Source: Eleginops maclovinus
Taxonomy: Eukaryota > Chordata > Actinopteri > Perciformes > Eleginopidae
Direction of reading: 5' to 3'
Assembly (NCBI RefSeq): GCF_036324505.1
Contig: NC_086368.1
Location: 13,674,921-13,738,920 of the forward strand
DNA: 64,000 bases
Positions 1-21,949 of this stretch are shown here, one piece after another. Position 1 is the first letter of the stretch; the number at the start of each line of letters is the position of its first letter. The position numbers and the translations under genes are program-made. Under the pieces are notes generated by a model. That model was given only the letters and a program-made list of their open reading frames with translations. It searched no databases and was not told the DNA's origin.

Positions 1-36
1 TACTTCTCTGCTGTATTATTTTTCCTTCTTCTTCAG

Positions 37-9653
<9,617 letters not shown>

Positions 9654-9654
9654 A

Positions 9655-9823
<169 letters not shown>

Positions 9824-11675
9824 TTTGCCCTCATACAGCCCTGTACCTTCACACAGGCCTGCAGGACCGATGGACATGTTGCCAGATGTTGCACTTCCTG
9901 GTATTTTAAAGGCTGTGTGTGTATGTCAGGGATGAAAACACACACTGGTAGAAACACGGTCACATGAGGCTACTAGAATGATTTAACCAAAACAAAAAGA
10001 TACATTTTCTACGTAAGATAAAAGGACATGACGTTACATTCAGATGCCTCATTAGGAATGTATTGCACTGTGTACCAGCTGGTATGATTCATATTTCATC
10101 ATGCAGTCAATATTCAACCTTATTCTCCGCTCAGTTAAGAATGGGAATTTGCCTTTGGCTCAAACAGCTTATCTGAGCATCTCGGGCAAAGAAGTAAGGA
10201 ACTGCAATAAGTTTACGATTTCATTGACAGACGTTAACGCTAAACACATGAGAACTTCTTAACTTTATTAACAAAGAATGTCACTTTTAAATTCAGAGTG
10301 CATATACTGTGTTACGCTCAACACAGCCAGTCGTTCAATTAAAAATGTTGTCTCAGTAAAAAATAAAAACTTGACTTGCTGAACGAGAGAGGTCACTTTA
10401 AAGATAATTAAAATATCTGTATAGAAAAAGCATTGATAAAAATATAAATCTAAACATTTAAAAATGCTTCATTTTCGAGATTGTTATTGTATGATTTGTA
10501 CAGTTGGTTATGTGTAAAATGTAAAAAACTAAAAGGAATTACTTATAGCTGTTCAGAAAAATCCTGTACAGCGTCTTGGTTTGGTTTTTCTTTAACAACC
10601 GCCGGATTAACTCTTTGACATCCAAAACTGAGATTTCTATGTTATGTTTGTATCACTGTGTGTGACATGAACACTGTACATGATGTGTGCATTATGAATC
10701 CAGCAGCAGGTCATCATCAAGGCCATTGTAATACTAGATGCGTAAATGCCTTGATTTTGATTGAATGTATACAAAACAGATGGTATGAGTTCATTATCTC
10801 AAACAGTGATGATGCAGTATTGGTGGACTGTTGAGGTGTTACATTTTTTTATTAACTAATATTATTCCAGCTGTGACTAATAGAAAGTATGTTTTAATAG
10901 ATTCCAGCTCTGCAAAGGTTCTGATCTATAAAACTGGGACTTTTGGATGACGATGAATATATTTGTAAGTGGATGAAAATCCACATGAAATAGAGGAATG
11001 TTGCCCAGTTGAAAAAAAAGTTATAAAAAACAACCCTCCTGCAGTACTGTATGTAATTTTGTGTTAATCTTAAGACTCAGCTGAGTGTACATGTCTGTGA
11101 TGTAGGCATCTCTCTCCATTTGTATTTTTTTTACTCATGCAATTATTCATAGAGCATTCATTATCAATACACTAAGGCTTCTGCCCAAGCTGTGGTGTTT
11201 GGTACAGCGTTGTGTGTGTTTTCTCTGTGTCTGGGCTTCAAACAGGCTAGCTGAGTGGATTTTTTTTTAACGATTTGCTCAGTTTCTAGCTGTGTCCAAA
11301 TTAACAACAGCCATTTACAGTGGTGAGGGAGACTTTAGCAAGCAGGAACATCATGCAGTATAGTTGCATCACATGCTACTGCGCAGAGGATTTGTGTTTC
11401 TAACAGCTCCTGTTGAGAGCTGACTTCTTGACAGGTGCAGCAAGCAGCGAGCGGCAATCACTTAAAAGTTGACAAGCATTTGATGGTGAGATATTCTGGG
11501 TCAAACCAGTTCATGTTCAAGGTCTCTGCAGGCTTTGACCTACTTCTTTCTAGGTCATTGCGATGAACTCATTTTAGACCATGATAGATACTAGTTTCAG
11601 TCTTGTGGATTCACAGTTAAAACCAATACAAATACAAAGGTGACATTAAATGGGAATGCTTACACTGTAGAACAA
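9824..11675 (+). other. Probable agap2 3' UTR and intergenic DNA
   Basis: No coding potential is seen. A candidate polyadenylation signal AATAAA lies at 10362-10367, but the true transcript end cannot be read from sequence alone. The rest is AT-rich without recognised repeats. Confidence 0.4.
10362..10367 (+). terminator. Candidate polyadenylation signal for agap2
   Basis: AATAAA about 710 bases after the stop codon, within TCAGTAAAAAATAAAAAC. This is one of the earlier canonical hexamers downstream. Use is unproven. Confidence 0.25.
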
Positions 11676-11676
11676 T

Positions 11677-11717
<41 letters not shown>

Positions 11718-11841
11718 ATATGTATATGTATGTATATATATACACACATATATATATATATATATATATGTATGTATATATATACACACATATATATATA
11801 TATATGTATATGTATGTATATATATACACACATACATATAC

Positions 11842-11873
<32 letters not shown>

Positions 11874-11939
11874 ATATATACACACATATATATATATATA
11901 TATATATATGTATATGTATGTATATATATACACACATAC

Positions 11940-11983
<44 letters not shown>

Positions 11984-11997
11984 ATGTATATGTACTG

Positions 11998-12035
<38 letters not shown>
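11676..12035. repeat. Compound TA/TG/CA microsatellite with higher-order repeat
   Basis: About 360 bases of alternating purine-pyrimidine sequence. A unit beginning GTATGTATATATATACACA recurs at about 11728, 11770, 11812, 11866 and 11916, at spacings of 42, 42, 54 and 50 bases, so the array has a minisatellite-like order above the dinucleotide level. Each unit has a self-complementary core, TGTATATATATACA. All IYIYI or YVYVY frames here are artefacts. Confidence 0.95.
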
Positions 12036-12037
<2 letters not shown>

Positions 12038-12194
12038 AATTTTCAGGAACTATATTAAAATATCAAAGAAGTATGTGGTTGGTATACATCATGAACAATC
12101 CCAAAGACACAATGACAAAAGCTTATGGTTTATTGAACTCAAAGTACCAAACGGAATGAAATGAAACGCAAAAATCAGAGAACTTAACCTTTTT

Positions 12195-12410
12195 TTACTG
12201 ACACAAACAGCAAAGTATTATCTGCATAGCATTGGAAATTGATGCCATGACTGTGTATAATTGTGCCAAGAGGTAGCATATAACGTGCTAAAAGCAAAGG
12301 GGCCAAGAACAGAGCCCTGAGGTCCTCCAGAATTCACATCAGAAGATATTTCTGTTAAAGAAAAAACCGTTGTTCTTTCAGATAGGAATGATTTTAACCA
12401 TGCGAGAGCC
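12195..12410 (-). pseudogene. Degraded non-LTR (LINE) reverse transcriptase fragment
   Basis: On the - strand the sequence reads ALAWLKSFLSERTT, then GGPQGSVLGP, the conserved PQGS-LGP block of LINE reverse transcriptases. After one frame change it reads YMLPLGTIIHSHGINFQCYA followed by DN where the catalytic YADD box is expected. The fragment covers only the central palm region, contains a frameshift and lacks the second catalytic Asp, so it is dead. The family resembles L2 or Rex-type elements of fish. Confidence 0.75.
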
Positions 12411-14345
12411 AGGACTCAGATGCTACATTGGTTATTGAAATGGTCAAGGAGTATGCTCAATGAATGAATAGTGTGGGAAAATGCACTGAAAATCCAGTAA
12501 TAGCAGCACCCTGGTGAAATTTGAACCCATACTAAGCAGTTTTGGTGGAAGGATAGGATCTAAAAGCATTGAAAATATGAATGTATTACAAAATATATGG
12601 GCTGTAAATTGCTGAGACAATGTTCTCTTGAGTAGAAGCTGACATCAGCTTAGACAATAATTCATAGTGTCAAACGTGTGCGAACAGAAAGTTACTTCGA
12701 TTTAACGTGTGCATATTGTACTGCAGATATTACAGACATAGCTGGAGACAAGGTTTCTGTAAAATAAATCTAACATGTCAAGAGCCATAAAGGGCAAAAC
12801 TGCTGACTGTTTGCTGGTTTGGGGTGAGTTTGACTACAGTGTCAAATATTAATCTAAAACTTAGTTTGTTATCACTGCTTAAGCCTTGTGATTCCTGGTA
12901 CCGTGTTTGTCCACTCATTAAAAGTGAAAACCCTACAGATAATCTCAGAAGGAGACTGTGTAAGAGAATGTGTGCCAGGAGGACTGGGACACAGCAGAGG
13001 GACTAAATAAGGACAAAAATGAATGCTTTGCCACTGAGAATACATTTCAGAGGAATGTACTGCCATGAATCACAATCTGCTTTAACTTGCCCTCACTTTG
13101 ACAAATACGAAGTTTGTGATTCCTTTTATCTTTTGCTCATGTGGGAACATTTTGTTGCAAGATTGTTCATTGCATTCAAAGGCGAAAAAAGAAATACAAC
13201 ATAAGGCTGGATCCAAGCAACACGATTTGGCAAAAGCCCTTTGATCAATTTACAGCTTAATAATTTGTGTGCTACCATGCCTTTCAGATGATGCAAGCCT
13301 GTGTGTATCTTCCACTGAAGCATTGCAGTGCTATGTCGCACAATAAATACTTAACACAGAGCTGAGAGGAGTGTTGCCTTCAGCACTACTGGAGCTGTGC
13401 AAGTAACTCTCTTCAGTTTTCAGGCTTTGAAAACATAATCATTCAACCTCTTATATTTAAATCTTCAGCAGATTATTTGAACCAATTTATTCCCCAATAA
13501 TGGCAGCGGTTATATTTTGTACCAATAAAGGAAATGGATTATAAAAGCTTTATGAATTTGCCAGTCTGACATGTTTGTTTACTCTTTGTAAATATAGCAC
13601 ATATTCATCAAATCATAATTGAGACTACTATCCAATGCTTGACTTTGCATACTGCTAAATATCGTACAATTGTCATTCTTTAAAAAAGCTGTCAGTACTA
13701 GGCACTGTGTAACAGCTGGCACTCATTTACATTGTTGTTTTAGTGCTATTCATTTTAATTCTGCATATGGCAACATTTTAGTGAGATAACATTGTTTATT
13801 TCGAGCTTCAATCACACATTGGTGCTGACAATGACATGAATAATTCATTGTTCCCAATTCAGACAATGTATATTTGCCCAAATTATTCTTGGGTTGTAAT
13901 GTGTTGTCATGACTAGAAAAAAAAGAGAGAGTCCTAAATTAATAATCAAGAACAAAATGTACATCTTTCTCCCTAGCAGCAGCAAGACATTTTCCACAAT
14001 TATTGTGTTGAGAAAAAAATGTTTCATCATCATCTCAGCTTTCCTTCCGTGTTTCGGGATGGAGTTTTGCCAAAAAAATGAAAACAAAAGAAAACCCATT
14101 AAATAAGACAAGATGCCAAAAAGTAATTTACTCCTGTCTGCAAAGCCAGATCTTCATTCAGAAATACGCTAACTGTACAGTACATATTGCAGTACAGAAT
14201 GACATCAACGGTAATAGCTCATGTAGATAATTAACAAATTAACAATACATTTTCAGTGTGTCTTAATTTGATTTGAGATTACATAAGTATTGTATAATGA
14301 GACTCCTGTTATAACATGATGACCGGAGTCTACTGCATCATTGAA
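12411..14345 (-). other. Intergenic DNA and probable pip4k2c 3' UTR
   Basis: Between the LINE fragment and the pip4k2c stop codon. Reverse-strand AATAAA hexamers occur at 13486-13491 and 13795-13800 as possible pip4k2c polyadenylation signals. No coding frame with family resemblance was recognised. Confidence 0.4.
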
Positions 14346-17300
14346 CTAAGCAAAGATCTTAGTGATGAACTCCCGGAAACGTTTAGCATACTGCTCTGGA
14401 TGAACTGTGGAGATTTCTGCTCCTGCCTGCATAAACAAAAACACACACAGACACAGTTTGTTATAAGATAACTGAATAAACATGAAAACCTTAACACTTC
14501 ACAGGAGAGACATTTAAAGACAGCATATGCCAACCAATCCTTTTAAACCTCTCACCCCGTGTTTGACAGCCTTGGCAGCGTGAGCAGCCTTCTTCTTGGT
14601 GTCGTACTGTGTCAGCATGTCAATCAGGCCCATGAAATACACCTCCCTCTGCGGTGCACCTACAGGGGAGGGATTCAGAGCCTTCAGTGAGTCGATGCAT
14701 ACATGCCCTTATCTACTGCATCAGAGCATTAAATGAAGTTCAAGTGTATTACAACGAGGGGTGTCACAATACCAGATTTTCATCTATCATCAACGCTTTA
14801 CCATATAACATATAACCAACTATCTTTATGTAAATTCAGCTACTTAAGGGTTTTCACCTTATGTTATTGTTGTTGTTTTTTTAATTCATACTTTCATGTT
14901 TAATCTTATCTTTATTCTTATGATCCTTATGTGAATCTTATTCTGTTGCTGCGATGCCAAAGTTTCTTCCCTACGGGGATGAATGAAGGGCTATCTGGTC
15001 TTATCTTTTCTTATAAATTATTGCTGTATCTTTAGAAAAAACAACAACGACAATAAGTCAATTATACGAGTGCAGGGAGGTGCAAAGAGAGTTTGTAACT
15101 ATATAAGGCACAAACAACTATTTGCTTGTTTATTTATTTACTTCATATTTATGATATTATCACATGTATTACAAACAAGATGTATACGTTTTCCTTTTTT
15201 TAAATATAATAGTTATCATAAATACCAGATATTGTGACTTCTTTAATAACAGTACAGAGCTCCTGTGACCTACTTAAGCAGAGATAGTGTATCTCAGTCG
15301 TCAGGACTCACCAACAGCGCTCTGAATAGCGTACACGTCCACGTAAGGGTCGAACTCGCCGGGGCCCATGGGTTTGAAGGAGTTCATGTAGCCCCCGATA
15401 CCTTCAGGTGAGGTGGAGCGTGAAGCATGAGCCAGGCCATTTTCCTCCTCCTCTTCCTCTTCATAAGACGACTCCATGTCCTCCTCGTCCTCCTCATCCC
15501 TCTCGGCCCGCTCTACATCATGGATGCCCAGCAGCAGGCTGTAGTCCATGATCTTCATACGCACTAGAAACTGCAGTAAGAGGATATGTACATGTGAACA
15601 AGTTATGTATGAGAAAACAATGGTCCCCTCTCCAACACAGTTTTCTTACCTCAATATCTCTGTTCAGCTTGTCCATGATCTTTTCCCTCTCCTCGACGCT
15701 CACATAAACTTTTTGCATGTTATTCCTGAAGTCTACATCTTTATAAGTAGGCAGCTCTTTCACCTGGAAATAAAGAGCTATGATCAGGAAACGTAAAATA
15801 TGGATTTTAGCGTAGAGATCATAATATCCTTTAGCAGTTTTCTCATGCAATTTCCAACAACATAAATGTCAAATAACACAAACCCCACATTTTGTTTTCA
15901 GAATGAACACAGTTGGAAAGATCAAAGGTTTCCTCAGCCCTGCAGTTATTTAGACTGCAACCATTTACCAAGCTATTATTTAGTCTTTTTTATTGAGGTC
16001 AAGCTTAACAGAGGGGTTCCTATGTTATTTAAGGCCTATTTCCTGAGTGAATTTCTGTGCAAACTTATCTAATGTTCTAATATTAAACAAAAATGTGTCA
16101 AAAACAATAACAATTATATAAAATATTGGGAATGTGATTTCACACTCTGCCCTCAGTCGCACATTTCAAAAAGATTCTTCTGGTTTGTTGTTAGAGACAC
16201 AGCATTTCCAACTGGGGTACTTAACATACGCCCACACCTGCAAATAGGCCCGTGGCTCAGCCGCCACCAATTCATCTCATTATGTTGTAATCGTTAAGCA
16301 TGCAACAAAGAGTTATAGATTTAATTGACCTTTTATCAATTTAATTACAGTTCTCTAAGATCTCACTATAATTATTTCACCTACCAGGCTGTTAACATTT
16401 CATATTATTGTTTCCAAATTAGCACTCAGATGATTTGGAGGACTGCTAAAGGGGCATTGCGCAATTTAACATGAAAGTCTGGTTAATCTTCAGGAGAAAT
16501 ACCAACCAGCCAATGACTGAAGGGAGGTACTTTATGGGAAATGTAGGATTCAGCTTTTTTTTATGTGAGTGCAGTATAACATAAATGAAGCACTTTAAAA
16601 AATGTAAGACCAGAAAATCTTTTAAGTGGGATAAGTAAGTCTTCACCTATCTTTCAACATGTTTCCCTTTAACAAGACAATCCATAAACAGTAGCTGTGC
16701 CAACGTATCGTTATATCTCATTCTTATTGCTCAACTACGCTTGCAGGATTTAATCCATTATATTTTCACTAGTCTTTGTTCAATTACATTAAACAATACA
16801 GGTTGATGTGAGTAATAAATTAGTTTTTTCTCTGCAGCATTAAGATCAGCAGACAGTTTTCAAACTCTCCAAGACAACACTCAGGCTAAGTATTGAAATC
16901 CAACGAGAAACGAGAAAGCGTGGGTGTTTATGTTATAATGTTATTTATAGTCTGACTCATTGATCTTTTATCTGACGGAAGTTTCTGCAAGTTCAAATCC
17001 ATTGCCCCAAACATGGTTGTGAAATATCAATATAGCCTAACTGTGCTCTGTATCAATAGATCTATGACCTGCACCATGGTGCCAGTAACATACGGATTTG
17101 TGATAAAGTGCTTAAAAAACTGTAATTGAGTAAGGATTTTTCCATGACAGGTTACCTCGTCAGTTGTGCCTGTTGTTGGTTACATGCCTGAAATAAGTTT
17201 GGTATAATGCTTTAAAAAAGTGGTGTTCATTTGTGAGGATTATCTTGCTGAAAACAAAGTGTCATTTACACATACTGTGAAAAATCCTATCCAACAAAAT

Positions 17301-20300
17301 AAATCATCCCTGCAGCACTATGCAGCTTTTTCTCTGAGCCTCAACCTTCTGTCAGTTTTGTATTAGACCTACAATATTTTTCAATATATACCTTGTGGGG
17401 TTCTATACTGGTTACAAGAATGCATAAAGCAGAGTCAACTAGAGTTATCATACAACCTTTTCCTTTTATAGATCTCACCTTCTCTTTAAAACTTGCTTCA
17501 CGAGACACAAGGGACCCCTGAGGAAAGAAACAAACCCAAAGTCACTAAAAGTTAACTATCAAGCCAAAATAGCATGTAAACTATACAGTTTTCAAACATT
17601 ACTTATCAAAACTATTATCCTGCCTTAGTTTTTATCGATCACAGGACCACTGCCAGTCAGTGTTTTATTTATAAATGCAGCAGTCAGGTGGCAAAATGAG
17701 CTGAGTTGAAAAATACTACTTTCTGAATCCTCATCCAGCTTCAAGCCTCCTGCAGGATTTACCTTTAGGTCATACTTCCTGTGTACGTGCAGTGTGTGGC
17801 TGAACATGTTCCTCATTACTAGCAGGTAGGTGTCTTCGCTCTCCACAGTGACTCTGTACATGGCCAGGAACTGAGGGAGCAGCGTACTGCCGTGGCAGGT
17901 GACGATATGCTAGAAGGGAACAGCAGAGAATAGACAATGAATGTTGGGAAAATTAAGGATTTATCAAAACGTAAGACAATAAGGAAATATTTGGATTATG
18001 TGTACCACTGTTTTGTTTATATTGTGCAAGCATACGATGATGCAATGCAAAGTCCTGCCAATGGTTTCATGACATGGATAAACAGGTGGAATTAATGCAC
18101 CAAGAAACTCAACAATCACCAAGAAAAGCAGAGAAGAAGAATACGGCTAGCAACAATAGACTGTACAATAGGTGTTCACATTGTCAACGTAATGTCATAC
18201 ATTTTGTGGATTTTGTGGACTATAGTATTGAAGCCTTGATTTTGTTATTTTGGCAATTGCCTTCTTGGTTTTATTTGAACCAGGAGTGACACAGGACACT
18301 GGAGCAATGTACAATCAAACTTTGAAGAAATGTTTAAAGTTTTAAGACAAAAACACAGACAGCTTGTGGTAGAGACCTGTCAATCACAATGTAGTCGTGC
18401 CCTAAAGCACAAACTGTTTTTTCGTGTTCTTTTACAAAATTGACATCACGCAGTATTGAAATAGCATTGACACTAGCAAGTGAGGAGATGAACTTATCAG
18501 TGAAATGTTTACTGAGGTAACAAAGAAGTGAGAAGCAGGGTCTTTTTATTATAAACTGGACTTCTTTCTGCAAACAACGGGTGTTTTGGAATAAAACTAA
18601 TGGAACCATTTCTTGATTACAACCAAGTGCATAAGCAGAACTCAAGTATTGAGTGGTTTTTTTTTAATACAAAATGTAATGTCAAGTATTATTTCCTGTT
18701 AAATTTCTTATGGATCTTTTCTATCTCTCTCATTATGAATGCCTGTAGAAGCACACACAGTCATGAAAGCATGTGTTTGCTTATATCTTTATCAATTCAA
18801 ATTGAAATGAGAGCTCTGGTCATGTATCATTACTGCTAGTCAAAACCTCTCCGTTTGAAATTCAAATGCTCGTCCTATTGCTTTGATGTTGTAAAACCTT
18901 TGCCATGGCAACCACAGTTATCACAGAATGTGCACATTTTCTCCGGGTATACAAAGGATACAGGAGGGGAAAAATATGTGACTAATGAAACGTCTCCTCA
19001 GATTATACGGACTGGAGTTCGTCACAAACTAGAATGTAGATCTACTAGGATGATGCTTTTCTTACTGTCAAAGGAAACCTCCTGCCACAGGTAAGCCTTT
19101 CCCCCCAGAGTTAATCCTACCTGGTGATACTCAGAGAGGATGTTGTGAATTTCCTCCACCTCCTCACTGGAGATTTCTTTTACTATCAATGTGCGGTCGA
19201 ATGATGTCAGCAGCAGCTCCTCGTGTTGCCCCTCCTCATCTTTGAGTGGAGCACTGCGGGCCAGAGACACCTGTTGGTGAGAGAGAGGATGGCAACATGT
19301 GAAATGAAACAAACAATACATCTGCCCAGTAAAACCTTTACTTCCATTACATTCGTGTCCTGTTTTACAACCGTTTTTGCACTGAAACACTATTTATGAA
19401 GCAAATAGACATTTAAGATAGAAAGCATACTCGTGTTATCATCAAATGAAAGTATTTTGCAATTATGCACACTGCGTTACAAGAAAACTGCTGCATCATT
19501 TTACAAATGTGAAGAAGAAACACTTGACCACATCTGCATTCATTAAACATTATTGATGAGGCTTATAAATAATTATAAGCCTCAAAGTATTCATTTAAAA
19601 TAATCTAGGTTGCATCATTGATTATTATGTAAGACGATAATCCCTTATAGTTCTGCATAGGTTAATTAATAAAATTAAATGCATTTCATTTACCACCAGC
19701 TTTTTAAACTTTAAGATTAAACATTCATTATTATGCACCAATATGTGCGTCTCTGTACTGTACATATACGATGATAACTTGTGATACAGTACTTTTAAAG
19801 CAAGCTATGAGTTGTCTGCTGAGGTGTGCCTAGGTTGGTATAAATATTCCTAACATTATAAGCCCCACCAGTCAAACTCTAGTTTAGAACGAGTCATTAG
19901 GGTCCATAAGATGCTTTAATTTATAATCAATTATGAGACACATCTATAATATTTTATGCTATTGATAGTGCATCAGAGATGATTAAGTGTGTTAGTGTAG
20001 TCATGAAGTATTATGCATGCATTACTATTCACTATACATTATAGATATGGTCTTTGTAGAAAGTGTTAAAACATTTATCAGCACATTTATTAAAGTGAAT
20101 ATAGAGAGTTTATAGATATAGTTTGCCTCACATAGCAATTGTGGGCTAAGCAAATGTACAATGAGCAGAGCAGATGATGACTCTGTCTGCCACCTGGCAC
20201 ATGCAAATACTACACAAAGAAATGCAAATTTAGAAGGGAGCAGCTCAATTCAGGCAGCAGAGTGTGTGTTTTTTAAAGAAAAGACAAAACACACACTGAA

Positions 20301-21949
20301 AAACCTTTATGTTCAGTGTTAATGAAATACTGTGTCTCTAAATAGTTAGATCTTGTTAGGGAAGGTATTGTTGTTTCTGTCCATGTTTTTTTGTTGGAAA
20401 ATCCAATGTGGATTTGCAGTCAGTTTAAAGCTGTACCTGGTAATCTTGGTCCTCTATACCGAAGCGCTCTCCGCAGGTTTCTGAACACCTGCGGGCAGTA
20501 GTCCTTAAATTTGAACTGTCCTGGAAGATTCTCTCTGAAAGAAAAACATAAAAAGGTTCAATGCAGCTTGATATACTTCACTCAGCATATCATTAGCAAC
20601 TGTTGTTGACTGGGGGCTTCACAACTGCTACCAATGTTTCCATAAAAGACATATTTTTTAGAAGAATAGGGATCTGAATTTTTTCAAATTTGTTATTTCA
20701 ATTCCCAAAAGTAACATGGTTTAATTTTAGTTCATGTTTGATTGACATACTCTTTCAACAACAGTAATTGGATCCAAGCAGAGACGTTAACCAATTACAA
20801 TTTTGTTCATTAATTAACACAAATAGTGTAACTTGTTGTATATATTTCCACTGAAAGCTACAATATACTGTTTTTTTGATTATCGAAATTGACAACTGCT
20901 TCATAGGTTACTATTAAACTATTTGACTTAATTCTCTTGACAGTATGTCCTGCAGCTTCACTAAAGTATAATCTACAACAAAAATACTTGAATTAATCTC
21001 ACCAAGTGATGGTACTTTTTAACTTGAGAAAACATATTGTGTTGTTCTCCCCACTTCTGTTTATAAGTCTTTACACAACCTGGATTCCTGGATGGATTAA
21101 GAGATTATTGAAAGCCACTCAAGTTTTCTAGACTCCATTAGTATGGAAACTGAACCTAGAGTGGTGTATAGCACAGCTTTCATAAATAGTTTTTAAAGTA
21201 TTTGTCTGGTTATACTTCCTCTGATTATTGCTCATCCTCTGTCAGCGCAACATTATCTGAGGGGTTTCATTAAATTAATCTGTTTTGTCTCTTGTTAGTC
21301 TTAAACTTGTACATTAAAAAATGCATTCCCAAAACCTAATGTTCACTTCATTGTTTTACATTACATTGACAACATTGCAAACAACACATCATACCCCAGG
21401 CAATCAATATTATTATATCTTTCATATTTTCGGGCAGTTATTGTAAGTAGTTATGGCTGTAACAGTGTTTAAGGTTTTGTTACTACAGTAAAAACATTGT
21501 TGTTCTCTAAAGGGGGGGCTGCGAACACAGGCGGGGGCCACAAACAAATCGGTGCAAATCAGAGGAAGCAGGATGAAGGTTCCTACAATGAGACGGACAG
21601 ATTTGGGTGGAGCACAGTACTTGTTGAAGAGGTGATTGCTGACTTTGATCTTGGTGCTGGCTTTGAAGTCGTCTGGGAGCAGCATGACAGGTACAGGCAC
21701 ATGGCTCAGGTCATTAATCTGTGCATGATCAATGGGTGAAGAGTTAATAAACACATATTCACACATACGTTAAAATAATTTAAAAGCCCACGTACCTACC
21801 GAGTGATTGACTCCCCACATCAGCACGCTCAGCACGGGGTCACTTGCTCGGAAAACTTTCACTTTCTGCTGCACAAAATGCTTCTTCTTGGTTTTCCTTT
21901 TGGGCGCCAGGCTGCTCAGAGGGCTGGAGGTGGCACCGGGAGAAGACAT
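14346..21949 (-). CDS. pip4k2c: Phosphatidylinositol 5-phosphate 4-kinase type 2 gamma, with an apparent frameshift
   Basis: Coding exons in transcript order: 21800-21949, 21621-21718, 20437-20534, 19121-19270, 17763-17909, 17479-17517, 15650-15763, 15312-15570, 14556-14659, 14346-14426. The protein starts [10 protein letters not shown], has the basic stretch [17 protein letters not shown], and ends REFITKIFA. Family marks include [38 protein letters not shown] and DVYAIQSA. The SPEGIGGY block after an acidic loop points to the gamma isoform. The enzyme makes PI(4,5)P2 from PI5P; the gamma isoform has low activity and acts at endomembranes. The exons total 1240 bases, one more than a multiple of three. 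The excess lies in exon 3, where NLR is followed by an extra A at 20470 before codons for [11 protein letters not shown]. As read, the product would be truncated shortly afterwards. A sequencing or assembly error is a likely cause. All other junctions keep phase. Confidence 0.9.
14660..15311 (-). other. pip4k2c intron 9
   Basis: Contains a retroelement-like tail at about 14890-15010; otherwise AT-rich DNA without recognised features. Confidence 0.5.
14890..15010 (+). mobile_element. Retroelement 3' tail fragment
   Basis: The stretch with TTGCTGCGATGCCAAAG, then CTACGGGGATGAATGAAGG and a TATCT-rich end, resembles the tail of Rex1-type LINEs, which usually end near a GGGATGAATAAAG-like block and TATCT repeats. 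Only the tail is present. Confidence 0.4.
15764..17478 (-). other. pip4k2c intron 6
   Basis: Intron of about 1.7 kb. No coding, RNA or clear repeat feature was seen. Confidence 0.5.
17910..19120 (-). other. pip4k2c intron 4
   Basis: Intron of about 1.2 kb, with no feature supported. Confidence 0.5.
19271..20436 (-). other. pip4k2c intron 3
   Basis: Intron of about 1.2 kb. It contains a short perfect palindrome at 19558-19583 (GAGGCTTATAA, a short spacer, then TTATAAGCCTC). No other feature seen. Confidence 0.5.
20535..21620 (-). other. pip4k2c intron 2
   Basis: Intron of about 1.1 kb, AT-rich, with no supported feature. Confidence 0.5.

Noticed and set aside
11617..12164. Open frames up to 174 codons of IYIYI and YVYVY type
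   Set aside because: Caused by the TA/CA array, which has few stop codons in some frames.
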